Assembly: GCF_030271255.1 (NCBI RefSeq)
Contig: NZ_JASJOM010000004.1
Coordinates: forward strand, 343,563 to 407,562
From: Peribacillus folii
GTDB lineage: Bacteria > Bacillota > Bacilli > Bacillales > DSM-1321
Reading direction: 5' to 3'
Length of the DNA: 64,000 bases
In this document: piece after piece, positions 25,885-34,469 of the stretch
Layout: each line of letters starts with the position of its first letter
Position numbering within the stretch: position 1 is the stretch's first letter
Notes under the pieces: generated by a model
What the model was told of the DNA's origin: nothing
The model's input: the letters and a program-made list of their open reading frames with translations, nothing else
Database searches by the model: none
Position numbers and translations under genes: made by a program

Positions 25885-26762
25885 TAGTTCCAATCATCTC
25901 CCTTCACCAATTTTCTCATATAGATGATCACAAATACGATCGTTATAAGAGCTAAAATGTAGCCCAAAGCTGAGGAATAACCCATATCGAAATAGCGGAA
26001 TCCCGTTTTATAAATGAAAAAGTTCAATACTTCGGTTGAATCTCCAGGGCCCCCTCGTGTCATCGTAACGACAGGGTCGAACGCTTTAAGTGTGAACATC
26101 GTCATCAATATGGATGCAATCAGTATGATGGGTTTTAACATTGGCAGTGTGACATGGATAAGTGTTTTAAATGAAGACGCTCCATCCATCTTAGCCGCTT
26201 CGAATACCTCGCTTGGCATTCCCATAAGTCCGCTTATGAACATCAAGCTCATGAACGGCAGCCATATCCAAACCACTACAGAAATGAGAGCCGCCATTGC
26301 TGTAGTGCTCGTACCTAGCCATACAACATCAGAAAGCGGCGGAAAGAGGAAACCAATGATTTTGTCAAATAATCCATAATCAGGATTTAGCATGAATCTC
26401 CACGAATACCCGATAAGTGCCGGACTCATCGCAAAGGGAATGATCAGTACGGCACGTAAGTAAGAAAGATATTTTTTATCCTTGCTTAATAGAATTGCAA
26501 CAAAAATGCTTAATATCAAGGTAAGCACTACCGTACTCGCAGCGAAAATCAGCGTTGCCTTTACGCTATTCCAAAATTGGGAATCGGAAAAAGCGCGGAT
26601 ATAATTATCAAAGCCAATAAATGGGCCCATTTCGGCAGACGTCTTTAAATCCCAGTCATGTAAGCTAATCCAGAATGACTTCATCAAGGGATAAAAGGTG
26701 GTAGCTGCAATAAGGATAAATGCCGGAGCGATTAGCCCAAATTTGAATAGTTTTTGGTTCAT
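25884..26762 (-). CDS. Sugar-type ABC transporter permease (MalF-like)
   Basis: The 292-residue protein has six membrane helices; the EAA loop reads SEVFEAAKMDGASSFKTLIHVTLPMLKP, and a MalF-type VVTMTRGGPGDSTEVLN periplasmic-side motif is present. GAGGGG lies before the ATG. It is the middle gene of the importer operon and pairs with the MalG-like protein. Confidence 0.88.
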   Translation of the reverse strand: MNQKLFKFGLIAPAFILIAATTFYPLMKSFWISLHDWDLKTSAEMGPFIGFDNYIRAFSDSQFWNSVKATLIFAASTVVLTLILSIFVAILLSKDKKYLSYLRAVLIIPFAMSPALIGYSWRFMLNPDYGLFDKIIGFLFPPLSDVVWLGTSTTAMAALISVVVWIWLPFMSLMFISGLMGMPSEVFEAAKMDGASSFKTLIHVTLPMLKPIILIASILMTMFTLKAFDPVVTMTRGGPGDSTEVLNFFIYKTGFRYFDMGYSSALGYILALITIVFVIIYMRKLVKGDDWN

Positions 26763-26848
26763 TATAGCTTCCCCTCACTTAGAACAGGTTGTGAACCCTT
26801 TAACATCATTCTTTGCAATTGACCTGTTGCAGTTATCATCACAGTTTA

Positions 26849-26881
26849 CCTTTGAGAAGAAAGCGAACTTCCTTCTCAAGG
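26849..26881. other. Intergenic hairpin between binding protein and permeases
   Basis: CCTTTGAGAAG and CTTCTCAAGG pair in the 133-base gap. With no T-run it may stabilise the upstream mRNA so that more binding protein than permease is made, a common arrangement. Confidence 0.45.
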
Positions 26882-26895
26882 CAAGGAAGGATTTG

Positions 26896-28248
26896 TTAGT
26901 TGTAGTAGCCCGCTTTATCCAAAAGTCGCTCCACTCGTTTAGCTGCATCATCCAGGCTTGGCTCCACAGGCTCGCCTGTGGCCATCTTTGAAATGGCACC
27001 ACTTATGATATCCGCAATGCGAGGCCACTCCTTCATTTTTGGAAGCGCTCTAGCATTTTCAAAGTTGTCGGCAGCTACATTGTAGAAACCATCCGTCAAT
27101 TCGTTCAGTTCCTCGTTTCTCATATTTTCCGTCTGGGTGATGACGGTTGACTGCTCCGCTGATGGACTCTCATTTTTCACTGTTTTCATGACAATATCAA
27201 GCTCTTCCTCAGGCTCGGCAATCCACTTAAGCACTTCCCATGCCGCCTCCTTGTTTTTTGATGCTTTCATCATCGCCAGTGGGAAAGTGGCGATGTTCGC
27301 TTGTGTTCCTTTTCCTTCCCACCCCGGTACCGATGCAAATCCTACATTTCCGGCAACATCTTTTGCCGAAGCCTCTTTGTCATTGAACTCGGAATAGACC
27401 CACCACCAGCCGAGCCACATCGCAGCTTTTCCTTGCTTGAAGAAAGTTCTTGAGTCTTGTTCACCAAACGTGACAGAGCCTGGCGGGGCGACTTTTTCTT
27501 TCACAAGGAGATCTATATAACGTTTGGTAGCTTCAATTCCCTCTGGACTGTTAAAAGCAGGCTTCAGTTCATCATCAAAAATATCACCGCCATTGCTCCA
27601 CAAGTAAGATGTCCACATGGGCAGGTTTTGGGCATTGTTACCGGCACCATAATATGGCACAATGCCAGCAAGATCGGTTTTGTCGGAAATAACCTTACTA
27701 ACCTCATCAAGCTCCTTCCAAGTGGTCGGTGCGGTCAGCCCTAACTTCTTAAAGATATCTTTCCGATAAAAAAGCATTTGGACGTGTGCCCTGACAGGGA
27801 GGCTATATAATTTGCCATCGTGTGTCGAAAGATCCAGTATCGGAGCTGGCCAACGATCCGTATTGAAATGATCACGCGCTACATATTCATCAAGCGGTTC
27901 CAAAAATGATGTAATGGAAGACCCCATCGTATCAAGATGCACCACCAGATCATAGGTCCCGCCAGATGCAATACCGTCTGATGTGATGTCTTCCAGCAGG
28001 TTATCATATGGCGTTTCAATAAATTCAATGTTAATTCCAGTCTTTTCAGTAAAGGCTTTGCTTCTTGCTTTCCATGCATTGAACTGACCTATTCCTCCAG
28101 CAGACAATAATACTTTGACTGTCTTTCCTTTCAAGTTGTCACCCGACGTGCTCTCAGAGCGAGAGTTGCTGCAGCCGCTGACTAGCAGTACCAGTATCAA
28201 TATGAGCAGCGTAAACGAACGAAATGGGTTTCTTTTTTTCATCATCAT
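26896..28248 (-). CDS. Extracellular solute-binding lipoprotein of a sugar ABC importer
   Basis: The 450-residue protein has a lipoprotein signal (LLVSGCSN, Cys about 26) and the two-lobed CUT1 solute-binding fold: FTEKTGINIEFIETPYDNL, YDLVVHLDTMGS, YSLPVRAHVQMLFYRKDIFKKLG and FKQGKAAMWLGWWWVY. Aromatic residues in the cleft suggest a sugar ligand, not identified. GAGAGGAAA precedes the ATG run. It is the first gene of a three-gene operon that lacks an ATPase, so a shared MsmX-type ATPase elsewhere is expected. Four LacI-like operators lie upstream. Confidence 0.88.
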   Translation of the reverse strand: MMMKKRNPFRSFTLLILILVLLVSGCSNSRSESTSGDNLKGKTVKVLLSAGGIGQFNAWKARSKAFTEKTGINIEFIETPYDNLLEDITSDGIASGGTYDLVVHLDTMGSSITSFLEPLDEYVARDHFNTDRWPAPILDLSTHDGKLYSLPVRAHVQMLFYRKDIFKKLGLTAPTTWKELDEVSKVISDKTDLAGIVPYYGAGNNAQNLPMWTSYLWSNGGDIFDDELKPAFNSPEGIEATKRYIDLLVKEKVAPPGSVTFGEQDSRTFFKQGKAAMWLGWWWVYSEFNDKEASAKDVAGNVGFASVPGWEGKGTQANIATFPLAMMKASKNKEAAWEVLKWIAEPEEELDIVMKTVKNESPSAEQSTVITQTENMRNEELNELTDGFYNVAADNFENARALPKMKEWPRIADIISGAISKMATGEPVEPSLDDAAKRVERLLDKAGYYN

Positions 28249-28342
28249 TTTCCTCTCTAAAATGGATTAGTAATTGGGTTAATCCTTGCCATCACTTCTC
28301 TGTAACGGCCATATGTAAAATCATGAGCTTCCTTCTTCATTT

Positions 28343-28588
28343 TGAATACGTATTCAAAATAAAGAGGAAAGCCATTGCTTTTTACATCAATCCACATAAA
28401 CGTATATTTTCGAGAAGAAACCACCCATGATGAATACGCATTCAAAACTACCTGATTTTCTGCTTTTCCAGCTTCAATTTTCGTACGGGAACTCTCGTGA
28501 ATACGTATTCAAAAAAAGTCCCAATAATATTACCTCATTGGTTACGCATTGCTTGTTGCCAATTAAAACTGCGCTGAATACGAATTCC
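28343..28588. promoter_or_regulatory. Array of four LacI-type operator sequences
   Basis: The 14-mer TGAATACGTATTCA occurs at 28343-28356 (perfect, extended to 22 bp) and 28498-28511 (perfect), with variants TGAATACGCATTCA at 28431-28444 and TGAATACGAATTCC at 28575-28588. The central CG and dyad symmetry are hallmarks of LacI-family sites. Spacings are 88, 67 and 77 bp. They lie 95-340 bases upstream of the binding-protein gene. No LacI-family gene is in the window. The 500-base gap holds nothing else. Confidence 0.75.
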
Positions 28589-28706
28589 TTTATATTCACT
28601 ATCTTAATAGGGCTTAAAAATTCTGTCAATACTAAATATTCAAACAATTTACTTTCATTTCCTTTTTCTCTTCCAATAAATTAGAATTTTAATAATCGTG
28701 GCTCTC

Positions 28707-28738
28707 CAAAAAACCGACTCCCTTACAGGAACCGGTTC
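28707..28738 (-). terminator. Probable terminator of azlCD
   Basis: On the minus strand AACCG and CGGTT arms, with CCT/AGG inside, are followed by six T, just beyond the azlD stop. Confidence 0.5.
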
Positions 28739-28747
28739 CAATCAAAA

Positions 28748-29077
28748 TCAATAAACAATCCAACGCAAAATCATGAAAAAGATGACGCCCGAAAGTACAG
28801 TTATCAGTAAACTGCGTGTCTTAATCGCAATGAAAAAAGTCGGAATGGCCGCTAATAGTTGAACATTATCGGTTATGGAGGTAAGCTTTCCATCATGAAC
28901 CAAAATTTCCTGGCCTATCAATGCAGCCATGACCGAGATGGGAACATAATTCAACCAACGCATCCCCCACTCTGGTAATTCAACACGGCTAAGAACCATC
29001 AATGGTACAACCCTTGGAATGAACGTGACAATCGCCGCCCCTAGAATGATCAATACAACTTCCCATCTCATTTCCAT
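28748..29077 (-). CDS. azlD: AzlD-type branched-chain amino acid export subunit
   Basis: The 109-residue membrane protein has four helices and the AzlD patterns AIVTFIPRVVPLMVLSRVELPEW and WLNYVPISVMAALIGQEIL. The ATG at 29077 lies inside the 3' end of azlC (10-base overlap), so translation is coupled. With AzlC it forms a branched-chain amino acid exporter. Confidence 0.85.
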   Translation of the reverse strand: MEMRWEVVLIILGAAIVTFIPRVVPLMVLSRVELPEWGMRWLNYVPISVMAALIGQEILVHDGKLTSITDNVQLLAAIPTFFIAIKTRSLLITVLSGVIFFMILRWIVY

Positions 29078-29802
29078 TTTTCCACCGCCATCCCTAGTGT
29101 CGAAGCTATGATCGTTGCCACAATGATCCCCATGCTGCTGGACAGGAAGAAAGAGCAACCCACAGTGAGGACAACTGCTACCAGAGCTACAGCTATATCT
29201 CTTTTGATTTTGCTTCTGCCTATTATGGACAAAACGAGAATCCCGATGAACATGGCTGGCAACGCGAATTCAAGTCCGAATTTTTCGGGGTCTGAAATCC
29301 ATTGGGCCAAAAGAGCCCCAGCGATATTGGCAATGAACCAATTTAAATAAGCGGTAATATTGAGGCCATGCATCCAACTTTCATTGATTTTCTTCGTTTT
29401 CGCCGTTTGGTTAATGGCGACACCAAAAGTCTCATCCGTGAGCAGGGAACCTACAAGGATGTTCCTCAGTGGAGAAAGATGGCGAAAATACGGGGATAGT
29501 GCAGCACTAAGTAAAAGGTGACGCAGGTTGACAAATAATATGGTAATAATGATGGCTGTGGGAGAACTGCTTGCCGCAATCATTCCTGCCGCAATGAATT
29601 GAGCTGATCCAGCATAGAGAATTAAACTCATGAGCGCAATCTCGGCTATGCTTAATCCAGCTGTCTTTTGGACAACACCAGCAGCTAATCCGATGCTTAA
29701 ATAACCAAGCAATGTAGGAACGCAATCCTTAATGCCTTCCATAAATCCTTCTTTATTTCGTGGTGATGCTGCTGTCTCCACATGGATGTTCTCTAAACTC
29801 AC
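29068..29802 (-). CDS. azlC: AzlC-type branched-chain amino acid export subunit
   Basis: The 244-residue protein has about six to seven helices with AzlC landmarks GYLSIGLAAGVVQKTAGLS, LILYAGSAQFIAAGM, NLRHLLLSAALSPYF and LLTDETFGVA. The start is GTG after AAGGAGGGAATAAG. It forms an operon with azlD. No azlB regulator is adjacent, unlike the B. subtilis azl locus. Confidence 0.88.
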   Translation of the reverse strand: MSLENIHVETAASPRNKEGFMEGIKDCVPTLLGYLSIGLAAGVVQKTAGLSIAEIALMSLILYAGSAQFIAAGMIAASSSPTAIIITILFVNLRHLLLSAALSPYFRHLSPLRNILVGSLLTDETFGVAINQTAKTKKINESWMHGLNITAYLNWFIANIAGALLAQWISDPEKFGLEFALPAMFIGILVLSIIGRSKIKRDIAVALVAVVLTVGCSFFLSSSMGIIVATIIASTLGMAVEKWK

Positions 29803-29829
29803 CTTATTCCCTCCTTAGCTAAATTTTTG

Positions 29830-30000
29830 AAGCCCGGAAGCTATTAATAATGCGTCCAGCTTTTTTCACCAGTCGATTTATCGACGGTCTTTGAAGCCCC
29901 GGGAGCCTCCGCTTTCATTCGGGCCCCGGACCATTTGTATAACTGAAACAAGCGCGGGATATTGCCCACGCAGCAAATACTTTATATTAGTAGTTAGTAT
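29830..30000 (-). other. GC-rich hairpin-rich leader in front of azlC
   Basis: On the minus strand this stretch contains several hairpins: GCGTGGG/CCCGCGC, GGGGCCC/CCCGGGGC-type arms, CCGTCGAT/ATCGACTGG and AAGCT/AGCTT. It is much richer in G and C than its surroundings. No known riboswitch core was recognised. It may be a regulatory leader. Confidence 0.35.
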
Positions 30001-30050
30001 AATACTTACTCAGCAAACATTCAAACCTTTCTGAATTCAATATTCCCATC

Positions 30051-30098
30051 GACAAAAACGCCGAACTCCCGATAAAACGGAAGTTTGGCGTTTTTGTC
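30051..30098. terminator. Bidirectional terminator between azlC leader and acetyltransferase gene
   Basis: CAAAAACGCC and GGCGTTTTTG with inner AACT/AGTT pairing form a long stem. It ends the minus-strand acetyltransferase transcript. Confidence 0.75.
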
Positions 30099-30128
30099 GA
30101 TAGACTTAATAAATAAATATCCATCCAT

Positions 30129-30794
30129 TTATTTATATCCCGTACTTTTGTAGCCTTGCTGTTTTTCAATAAGGTTCTCCCGGATTTCCGGCCATTCGTC
30201 CGTGATGATTGAATAATAAGCTGTATCCCTGATGTTACCATCACTGGCAGGCATATGTGCCCTGCGAACTCCTTCAAAAGTGGCGCCAAGCCGTTGAATG
30301 GCCAAACGGGAACGTTCGTTTCGGGCATCGGTCTTCAATGTGACCCTTATCGTTTGCCATAAGTCAAATGCGTGGGCAAGCATCAAAAGCTTGCACTCCG
30401 TGTTGACACCTGTGCGCTGGGCAGAGGCTGAATACCAGGTGTTTCCAATCTCGGCAACGGTCGGAGTAATATCACCGGCAGCGATGGTTCCATTCGATGC
30501 GCCTCGTTTAGATGACGCCGGCAATGGAAACACTTCAAGATCAAGAAATCTTGTCGATCCGACTATTTTGCCTGTGTCATTGCGGCGAACGGCGAATGGC
30601 ACTACTCTGCCTTCCGAGTTTGCCGTCAAGGCACTTTCGATATATTGCTTCGTTTCTTCCAATCCATTCGGCACGGTGGTATACATGTAGCTTGACCTAT
30701 CTTCCGATGCGGCCGCGCAAATTTCATGAACGTGTTCAGCCGCCAATGGCTCAAGGCAGACAAGATGGCCGCGCAGTGTTACTGGCTTTAACAT
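30129..30794 (-). CDS. GNAT-family acetyltransferase
   Basis: The 221-residue protein begins TLRGHLVCLEPLAAEHVHEI, a RimJ/RimL-type opening. Core parts are VVPFAVRRNDTGKIVGSTRFLDL, EIGNTWYSASAQRTGVNTECKLLML, in place of the usual Q-x-x-G-x-A pyrophosphate loop, and DARNERSRLAIQRLGATFEGVRRAHM. It matches a group of bacterial GNAT proteins related to YdaF/YokL. GGAGG precedes the ATG. Codon usage is somewhat more GC-rich than the neighbours, which may hint at transfer. Confidence 0.8.
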   Translation of the reverse strand: MLKPVTLRGHLVCLEPLAAEHVHEICAAASEDRSSYMYTTVPNGLEETKQYIESALTANSEGRVVPFAVRRNDTGKIVGSTRFLDLEVFPLPASSKRGASNGTIAAGDITPTVAEIGNTWYSASAQRTGVNTECKLLMLAHAFDLWQTIRVTLKTDARNERSRLAIQRLGATFEGVRRAHMPASDGNIRDTAYYSIITDEWPEIRENLIEKQQGYKSTGYK

Positions 30795-31374
30795 GCTAGC
30801 ACCTCCTTCTCATTTTTGTTCATTACAAATTGATATCCATTCAAATCCTTTCTTTACTGGAAAGCCCATGTTCATCCAGCTGATTCTTTGGATAAAAAGA
30901 AATTCCCCTTTTGAGTCAGTAATTCCTTCATTTGGTCACTGACTTTATAATTTGACTGCCCACACTGTTATGTGAAAAAGAGAATCAGCAAAGGTTGGTT
31001 TTTTGCAGCCTTTCCCGATAAAAATGCGTCAAGGCAGATTGTACAGATACAAATCCGGCACGAAACAAGCTGTTTCCCCCATGATGATCGGCATTCGACT
31101 GTAAGCGCATCGATACTCCATTTGCCTAATGCAGCGTCTGTTCTTCCGGGATTGTAATGAAGGCATGAAGCTTTAGATTTATCTTTTTTATCCTTTCAAT
31201 ATACGATGTTGTCATTTCAGTAGGGGGGCGTCTGCTTTGATACCCATCCAGCAATTTTCGTTGGAACCATAAACATCCCCTTTCCCAATAATTTTCAAGT
31301 TTTCCTCCTTGATTCGCATGCTGTTTTTTTCAAATGGTGAAATCATTGTATGAAAGAACGATTTCATATAATAA
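30795..31374. other. Intergenic stretch without a recognised gene
   Basis: About 580 bases contain only short unsupported frames on both strands. I see no repeat or RNA motif here. Confidence 0.4.
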
Positions 31375-31387
31375 GATAATGATTATC
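31375..31387 (+). promoter_or_regulatory. Candidate Fur box
   Basis: GATAAT-G-ATTATC matches the inner 13 bases of the 7-1-7 Fur consensus TGATAATnATTATCA without error. It lies just downstream of a TATAAT -10 sequence at 31367-31372 and 58 bases before the YczE-type gene, a repressing position. Confidence 0.65.
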
Positions 31388-31445
31388 GGCATTTTTTTAT
31401 GCAGTTGATGCTTTTTGGGATATCGAATGAAAGGGGATTAGCCCG

Positions 31446-32042
31446 ATGACATTCCTGCGGTACCTTTTTTTATTTTTTGGATTCATCCTTTTTGGTTTGG
31501 GAACCGCGCTGGCAATCAAGGTCAGCTACCTTGGCTTGCATCCATGGGATGTTTTGAATGTCGCATTGCATGAAAGGCATGGTTTGACGATAGGGACCTG
31601 GGGCATCGTATGCGGTTTCTTCCTCCTTGCCATTTCTTTTGTGGCAGACCGTAGATATATCAAAATCGGCACATTCTTGAACGCTTTATTGATTGGTCCG
31701 ATTATCGATTTTTTCTTATGGTTGGATATCCTTCCGGAAGCTTCTCACAGGTGGACGGACTATTTGATCCTCATGGCCGGTATCGTTATTACTGGGATTG
31801 GGGGAGGCTTATATGTTGCAGCCGGGATTGGGGCCGGCCCGAGGGATGGGTTCATGCTTTCCCTTGCCGATAAAACACGCTTGTCGGTCAGCCAAAGCCG
31901 GGTAATCGTTGTAAGCTTAGTGCTTTTGATCGGTTTCCTCTTGGGCGGCCCGGTTTTTGTCATGACCTTTATCTACACTTTTATCCAAAGCCCGGATTTT
32001 CCGCATGAAAAAGAGAGCTGTGATCAGCTCTTTTTCATGTGA
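31446..32042 (+). CDS. YczE/YyaS/YitT-family membrane protein with altered C-terminus
   Basis: The 198-residue protein has five membrane helices with the YczE-type motifs ALAIKVSYLGLHPWDVLNVAL and AAGIGAGPRDGFMLSL. The last about 15 residues (after FIYTFIQSP) are encoded by a terminator hairpin, whereas relatives continue with a basic tail of some 15-20 residues, so the natural end appears lost. AAGGGGATT precedes the ATG. A Fur-type box upstream suggests iron control. Function of the family is unclear. Confidence 0.75.
   Translation: MTFLRYLFLFFGFILFGLGTALAIKVSYLGLHPWDVLNVALHERHGLTIGTWGIVCGFFLLAISFVADRRYIKIGTFLNALLIGPIIDFFLWLDILPEASHRWTDYLILMAGIVITGIGGGLYVAAGIGAGPRDGFMLSLADKTRLSVSQSRVIVVSLVLLIGFLLGGPVFVMTFIYTFIQSPDFPHEKESCDQLFFM
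32004..32039 (+). terminator. Terminator lying inside the end of the YczE-type frame
   Basis: GAGCTG and CAGCTC with flanking A-run and T-run form a stem; the stop codon at 32040 comes only after it. Confidence 0.65.
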
Positions 32043-32244
32043 TTTCGCTTTGTTTTCTGTCATCCTATAATCGTCGAAGGCAGCTTGCCATATTCCTTCA
32101 ACCCCTTCCCTCTTGCACTCCCATCATCCAATGTCGCCTGCCTGTCCCTTTTCGATCATCCTGAATAAATTCCCATGGAAAAAGCCAGATTATTAGCGTG
32201 CATGCCACACGAAAAAATATCAATGATATAAATGAGGGTCATAC

Positions 32245-33353
32245 ATGAACCAAGCTGGCGTCAATGAAAAATTTAAAGTTTCACCATTCTATGTATTTTT
32301 TTTAGTGCATTCGATGCAAACAGGGATAGGCGTGCTTAGTTTTCAAAGGGTGCTGGCGAAATCTGCCGGGACGGATGGCTGGATCTCGATCCTGCTGGCC
32401 GGTTTGATCGTCCATACTTTCATTTGGATCATATACAAGATTTTCAGCATGGTTCCGGGTGATATCATATCCGCCAGTATTGATGCATTTGGAAAATGGG
32501 TCGGGAACTTCTTCAGTCTATTGTTCGTGCTTTATTGCTTTTCCTCGGAATGACGATCATTAACAGCTATTTAAATGTCATACATGTCTGGATGTTTCCC
32601 GAGGTGCCGTCCTGGGCATTTGCTTTGGTTTTCATGGCATTGATTTATTACATCATTTCCGGAGGGTTCCGTACGATAACCGGCATTGCCTTTTTAACGG
32701 TCGGAGTGTCCTATTGGCTTATTTTTGTTCCTTTTTATGGCTTGAAATACTCTGAATTCACCAATATCCTTCCTATTTTCGATCATACTTTCATGGAAAT
32801 ATGGGATGGGACCAGGAGCACTTCACTATCAATGATTGGTTTTGAGATGATCCTGATGTATTATCCATTCATCAAAAGGGCAGAAACATCACAAAAATTC
32901 GCCCATGGAGGAGCCTTGCTCTCAACCTTATTGTCATTATTGATTTACATGGTTTCGATCGTCTTTTATTCAGAGAAACAGTTGGTCCTTACTCTATGGC
33001 CGACACTTACTATCACGAGCATCATTGAATTCCCCTTCATTCAACGGTTTGAGTATATCATCATTTCCTGGTGGACGATCATCATCATACCGAACATGGT
33101 GATTCCGTTGTGGAGTGCCAGCAGGGGTTTGAGACGGATACTTAACATCCAGCAAAAGTATCCGCTTTGGGTGATGTTTTTCCTTATCCTGCTGGTCAAT
33201 ATATTTGTTTTCGATATAGATTCCCTGTATTTCCTGAATAAAATCATCAACCCTTATTGTATATCATTTCTTATCAGCTACTTGCCTCTTCTTTACATTT
33301 GTTTGAAAATCAAAAAATCGAAGAAACGCTCGATTAAAGTGAAAGCCCCCTGA
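32245..33353 (+). pseudogene. GerAB-type spore germination permease, frameshifted
   Basis: Two overlapping frames (32245-32553 and 32496-33353) together make one about 369-residue protein of the GerAB/YndE family: FKVSPFYVFFLVHSMQTGIGVLSFQR at the start, then NSYLNVIHVWMFPEVPSWAF, and IKRAETSQKFAHGGALLS later. One base is missing in the stretch around 32510-32545. GAGGGTC precedes the ATG. No gerAA or gerAC partner is adjacent, so it was already an orphan. A sequencing error cannot be excluded. Confidence 0.8.
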
Positions 33354-33354
33354 T

Positions 33355-33390
33355 GGAATGGTCATGTCACCTCTGGTGATTCCATTTTTT
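33355..33390 (+). terminator. Terminator of the gerAB-like gene
   Basis: Nested arms GGAAT/ATTCC and TCACC/GGTGA are followed by six T. Confidence 0.7.
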
Positions 33391-33498
33391 GACTTTCTTT
33401 CATTAATGCTTGTCTCATTTCATTCTTTGATCTTGCTCAAGAGTTTGTCCGCCGGCAGTTTTTGCACAATTGAATTTCAATAACATCCGCACTCATGA

Positions 33499-33846
33499 TC
33501 AGGGTTGGCCGGTCAAGTATTTTAGCTTCTCATGATCACAAACATGAATCCAAGGAAGGTCTATGTATTCACCATTATTGCCGGGCATGATGATCTGGCT
33601 ATTCAACAAGTCATGAATACAATCATTCATTAAACGAATATCTTCATCTGATATGTTTCGGTTATAGGGTGCAGCAGTTCCACTAATATGTTCGGTTACC
33701 CCGTTAATCAATCCGCGTTGTTTCAAGGAACTGCCAATCACTTCTCTAATGGCCCCTATACTAGTCAAGGGAAATACACTCAGGTGTCTAACGATCATTT
33801 TTAAAATTTCCTCTTTAGATAAATCCATTTGGTCATGATAGTGCAT
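33499..33846 (-). CDS. Unrecognised 115-residue protein
   Basis: The frame starts with ATG at 33846 after AAAAGGAGG. The sequence MHYHDQMDLSKEEILKMIVRHL, then FPLTSIGAIREVIGSSLKQRG and DLPWIHVCDHEKLKYL, is soluble, with a helical N-terminal half that could be DNA-binding or regulatory. I do not recognise the family. It is monocistronic. Confidence 0.55.
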   Translation of the reverse strand: MHYHDQMDLSKEEILKMIVRHLSVFPLTSIGAIREVIGSSLKQRGLINGVTEHISGTAAPYNRNISDEDIRLMNDCIHDLLNSQIIMPGNNGEYIDLPWIHVCDHEKLKYLTGQP

Positions 33847-34469
33847 GTCAACAACCTCCTTTTGTAAAAATATTCTCCACACAAAAGGTTTTTACCTCCT
33901 TTATCCAAAAGAAAAGACAGTCGCAGATTAGGAGAAATCTCCTTTTGAACAAAGCATATGACCATCCTTGATTATCACTATTTTTGACATTCAAAAAAGG
34001 AGACAATGAATGAAAACGAACGATGAGGTCATCTAGGATGTTATCAAAAAAATATATTGATCACCGTTAAAACTATCTTTTTTTCAAAAGATAAAAAGTA
34101 TAAGCTGATGATCGGGTGCTTAAGGAATAGATCATCAAGAATAAAAGTGAGGGAAATTACTACGTGATAAATCGGCATCATTTCAAAGAGTGGTTATATC
34201 CAAATCTGGCCCTGCCCTGCATAAGCCTTTGGGAGCCTGACTTAAATACGGTGTGAATAGAATAATTATTGAGGTTGGAGGCGTGTTGCGATGAGTATCG
34301 ATTTATAAAATGCGGACGAATATTTAAGCCCAGTTTGCCCCATGAACGGTCACATGAAAAAGCATCCAAAATTTCGTTCAGAGGGCACTGGCTTGCCGGC
34401 TGCTAGGGATCATAACAGCGAGAAACAATCCACGTTCCTCTACTGGCTTTTTACCAGCTCGATGAGATA
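33847..34469. other. Intergenic stretch without a recognised gene
   Basis: About 620 bases of AT-rich sequence, with short frames only. A fragment reading KYGVNRIIIEVGGVLR near 34240 may be debris, but no homology is recalled. Confidence 0.35.

Noticed and set aside
28427..28684. Plus-strand ORF over the LacI-type operators
   Set aside because: No ribosome binding site, protein unlike any family, and the DNA is better explained as regulatory.
29830..30000. Guanidine-I riboswitch or T-box in the azlC leader
   Set aside because: GGTCCG occurs, but the remaining conserved cores of either RNA class are missing.
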